DNA of 64,000 bases from Candidatus Gastranaerophilales bacterium. GTDB taxonomy: Bacteria > Cyanobacteriota > Vampirovibrionia > Gastranaerophilales > Gastranaerophilaceae. Of the stretch, positions 62,505 through 64,000 are shown in pieces. Each line of letters starts with the position of its first letter. The stretch's first letter is position 1. The notes below the pieces were generated by a model. It was not told the DNA's origin. It saw only the letters and a program-made list of their open reading frames with translations, and did not search any database. Made by a program: the position numbers and the translations under genes. The DNA lies in contig CALUYY010000005.1 of assembly GCA_944325155.1 (NCBI GenBank), positions 62,001 to 126,000 of the forward strand, given 5' to 3'.

Positions 62505-62930
62505 ATGGCAAACGGATCATACCTGACGGCATTGGCAACAACCCAAATGCTTACCGTTCAGGCTAACCATCTTGAAATGCGTCTCCTTAGAATAAGCGAA
62601 GAAAAAAATCTTAAACACTTGCAGCAAAGTGCCGAAATAAGCAGATATTCTTCCGAAATGATGGGGCTTGTTGAAGCAAAAAGAAACGAGCTTGGCGAAA
62701 ACCCGACATCCGAAGAATACAGACAAAATATGGCGCAGGTTGAAGAAATTGAAAACGAATATCAAATGATTATTACTTCAATCCAAGATACAATGAACGC
62801 TAACGAAAAAAGACTTGAAACTCAGCAGGAAGTTGTTGAAACAAGACTTGAAAGCATAAATTCTTCACTTGAAGAGTGGGATAAATTGGCTCTTCAAAAA
62901 GCTGAAGCAAACGGATATTTTAATAAATAA
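62505..62930 (+). CDS. Small coiled-coil protein
   Basis: A 141-residue protein with a consensus AAAGGAGG ribosome binding site, so probably highly translated. Almost the whole sequence is helical with heptads (EMRLLRISEEKNLKHLQQSA, EIENEYQMIITSIQDTMNAN). It lacks cysteine, signal peptide and membrane segments. The N-terminus MANGSYLTALATTQM is uncharged, as in some secreted helical proteins of type III systems. Family not recognised; it is a single-gene unit. Confidence 0.75.
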   Translation: MANGSYLTALATTQMLTVQANHLEMRLLRISEEKNLKHLQQSAEISRYSSEMMGLVEAKRNELGENPTSEEYRQNMAQVEEIENEYQMIITSIQDTMNANEKRLETQQEVVETRLESINSSLEEWDKLALQKAEANGYFNK

Positions 62931-62931
62931 T

Positions 62932-62962
62932 AAAAAACCTCTTAAATTAAGAGGTTTTTTAT
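62932..62962. terminator. Bidirectional terminator before accC
   Basis: AAAAAACCTCTTAA/TTAAGAGGTTTTTT stem with T-runs between the coiled-coil gene and convergent accC. Confidence 0.85.
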
Positions 62963-62963
62963 T

Positions 62964-64000
62964 TTATTGATTTTTTAATTCTTCTTTTGAAAAATGCTTT
63001 TCTATAAAGCTTGTATTAAATTGCCCCGATATAAATACATCGTTGTTTAAAATTGCCTTATGAAAAGGAATTGTTGTTTTAATTCCGGTAATAATGTATT
63101 CATCCAGAGCTCTTAATGCTCTTTTTCTTGCATCTTCCCTGTTAACTCCCCAGCAGATTAATTTTCCGACCATTGAATCATAATACGGCGGAATTGTATA
63201 GCCCGTATATGCATGGGAATCAATTCTGACCCCGAAACCGCCCGGGGCAATGTATCCTTCAATTTTTCCCGCAAAAGGCATAAAATCTCTTGAAGGGTCT
63301 TCGGCGTTAATTCTGCACTCGATTGCATGACCCCTTAAAACAATATCATCCTGGGTAACCGATAATCTTTGACCTGAAGCCACCCTTATTTGTTCTTTTA
63401 CGATATCAACACCGGATATCATTTCAGATACGCAATGTTCAACCTGAACTCTTGTGTTCATTTCCATAAAATACCATTTTTTATTGTCGGGGTCTGTTTC
63501 ATCAAGCAAAAATTCCAATGTTCCCGCCCCTTCGTAATTAATCGCTTTTGCTGCGTTAATTGCGGCCTGACCCATTTTTTGTCTTATGTCTTCGGTGATG
63601 GCGGGGCTTGGCGCTTCTTCAAGAAGTTTTTGATGTCTTCTTTGAATTGAACAGTCCCTTTCTCCCAAATGCACAACGTTTCCGAAACTGTCGGCTAAAA
63701 TTTGAACTTCAATGTGTCTCGGGTTGATTAAATATTTTTCACAATATACTTCAGGGTTTGCAAATGCGTTTTGGGCTTCCTGACGGCATAAATTAAACGC
63801 ATCTTCAAGTTCTTCTTCCCTGTTTACAATTCTCATTCCCTTGCCGCCGCCGCCTGCGGTTGCTTTAATAATGACAGGATATCCGACTTTTTTTGCAAAT
63901 TCTCTTATTTCATCTATATTATCAACTAACCCCGTTCCCGGCGTAACGGGAACGCCCGATTCTATCATTGTTTTTCTTGCGCTTGCTTTATCGCCCATTG
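62964..64000 (-). CDS. accC: Biotin carboxylase subunit of acetyl-CoA carboxylase (5' cut)
   Basis: The C-terminal ~345 residues are present; the first ~110 (N-terminal Rossmann part) lie beyond the window. GDKASARKTM opens the ATP-grasp domain, GGGGKGMRIV is the Gly-rich loop, MEMNTRVQVEHCVSEMISG the catalytic region with the biotin-binding Arg, and HAIECRINAEDPSRDFMP follows. It carboxylates BCCP biotin for fatty acid synthesis. The real start is outside the window. Confidence 0.95.
   Translation of the reverse strand, partial: MGDKASARKTMIESGVPVTPGTGLVDNIDEIREFAKKVGYPVIIKATAGGGGKGMRIVNREEELEDAFNLCRQEAQNAFANPEVYCEKYLINPRHIEVQILADSFGNVVHLGERDCSIQRRHQKLLEEAPSPAITEDIRQKMGQAAINAAKAINYEGAGTLEFLLDETDPDNKKWYFMEMNTRVQVEHCVSEMISGVDIVKEQIRVASGQRLSVTQDDIVLRGHAIECRINAEDPSRDFMPFAGKIEGYIAPGGFGVRIDSHAYTGYTIPPYYDSMVGKLICWGVNREDARKRALRALDEYIITGIKTTIPFHKAILNNDVFISGQFNTSFIEKHFSKEELKNQ

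Overview
The window is AT-rich, densely coded bacterial DNA from a diderm, flagellated, sugar-fermenting bacterium. The diderm state is shown by KdsB (LPS Kdo activation) and a TpsB/TpsA two-partner secretion pair; flagella by FlgB, FlgC, two FlgF/FlgG-type rod proteins, FlhB and a FliA-like sigma factor. NusB is about 217 residues and begins MQARRASRELAL, the long form I associate with cyanobacteria rather than the usual ~140-residue form. Several unrelated proteins carry a short N-terminal [I/V/L]xFxG-like motif. Together these suggest a non-photosynthetic relative of cyanobacteria (Melainabacteria/Vampirovibrionia, perhaps the gut Gastranaerophilales). This placement is an inference; no rRNA gene is present.

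Layout. 1-3231: end of a coiled-coil protein, an orphan histidine kinase, a small protein and a GT2 glycosyltransferase. 3232-6640: the main accessory region. A promoter is followed by two tRNA-5'-like hairpin units and a tRNA-Ala(UGC). The 3' 33 bp of this tRNA gene region are repeated exactly 2.75 kb downstream, marking a small integrated element. It carries a membrane-anchored acidic protein, a DnaB-like protein that has lost its catalytic residues, and a uracil-DNA glycosylase, but no integrase. A dead HTH gene lies just outside. 6634-10561: exported hydrolase, UDP-glucuronate decarboxylase-like enzyme, P1B metal pump. 10601-13978: flagellar rod operon on the minus strand. 14083-21757: metal exporter, amino-acid binding lipoprotein, YitT protein, DnaJ-like protein, an unknown membrane protein, a GH13 enzyme and an exported protein. 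21785-28940: isochorismatase-type hydrolase, TsaC, MurJ, SpoIID-domain protein, two sugar ABC permeases, TcdA-like enzyme. 29000-34507: a probable small RNA, pyrF, ald, proB, proA, nadA.

35049-41640 is a minus-strand run: flhB, FliA-like sigma factor, malQ, metallophosphoesterase, MBL-fold hydrolase, TPR protein. 41747-47902 is a plus-strand housekeeping run: pgi, glyS, a GT4 glycosyltransferase, nusB, ftsY. 47919-50890 holds an unknown protein, an orphan SPP1-type phage portal protein and a small exported protein. 50966-59145 is the two-partner secretion locus: divergent tpsB and tpsA, then a large exported TPR protein. The end holds kdsB, a Flp-like pilin, rpsP, dut, coaX, a coiled-coil protein and the 5'-truncated accC.

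The strongest candidates for something undescribed are the integrase-less tRNA-Ala element with its pseudo-ATPase DnaB homologue, the repeated tRNA-like leader in front of that tRNA, the lone portal gene, and the structured RNA upstream of pyrF. All functional readings come from unaided inspection; no database search was run.
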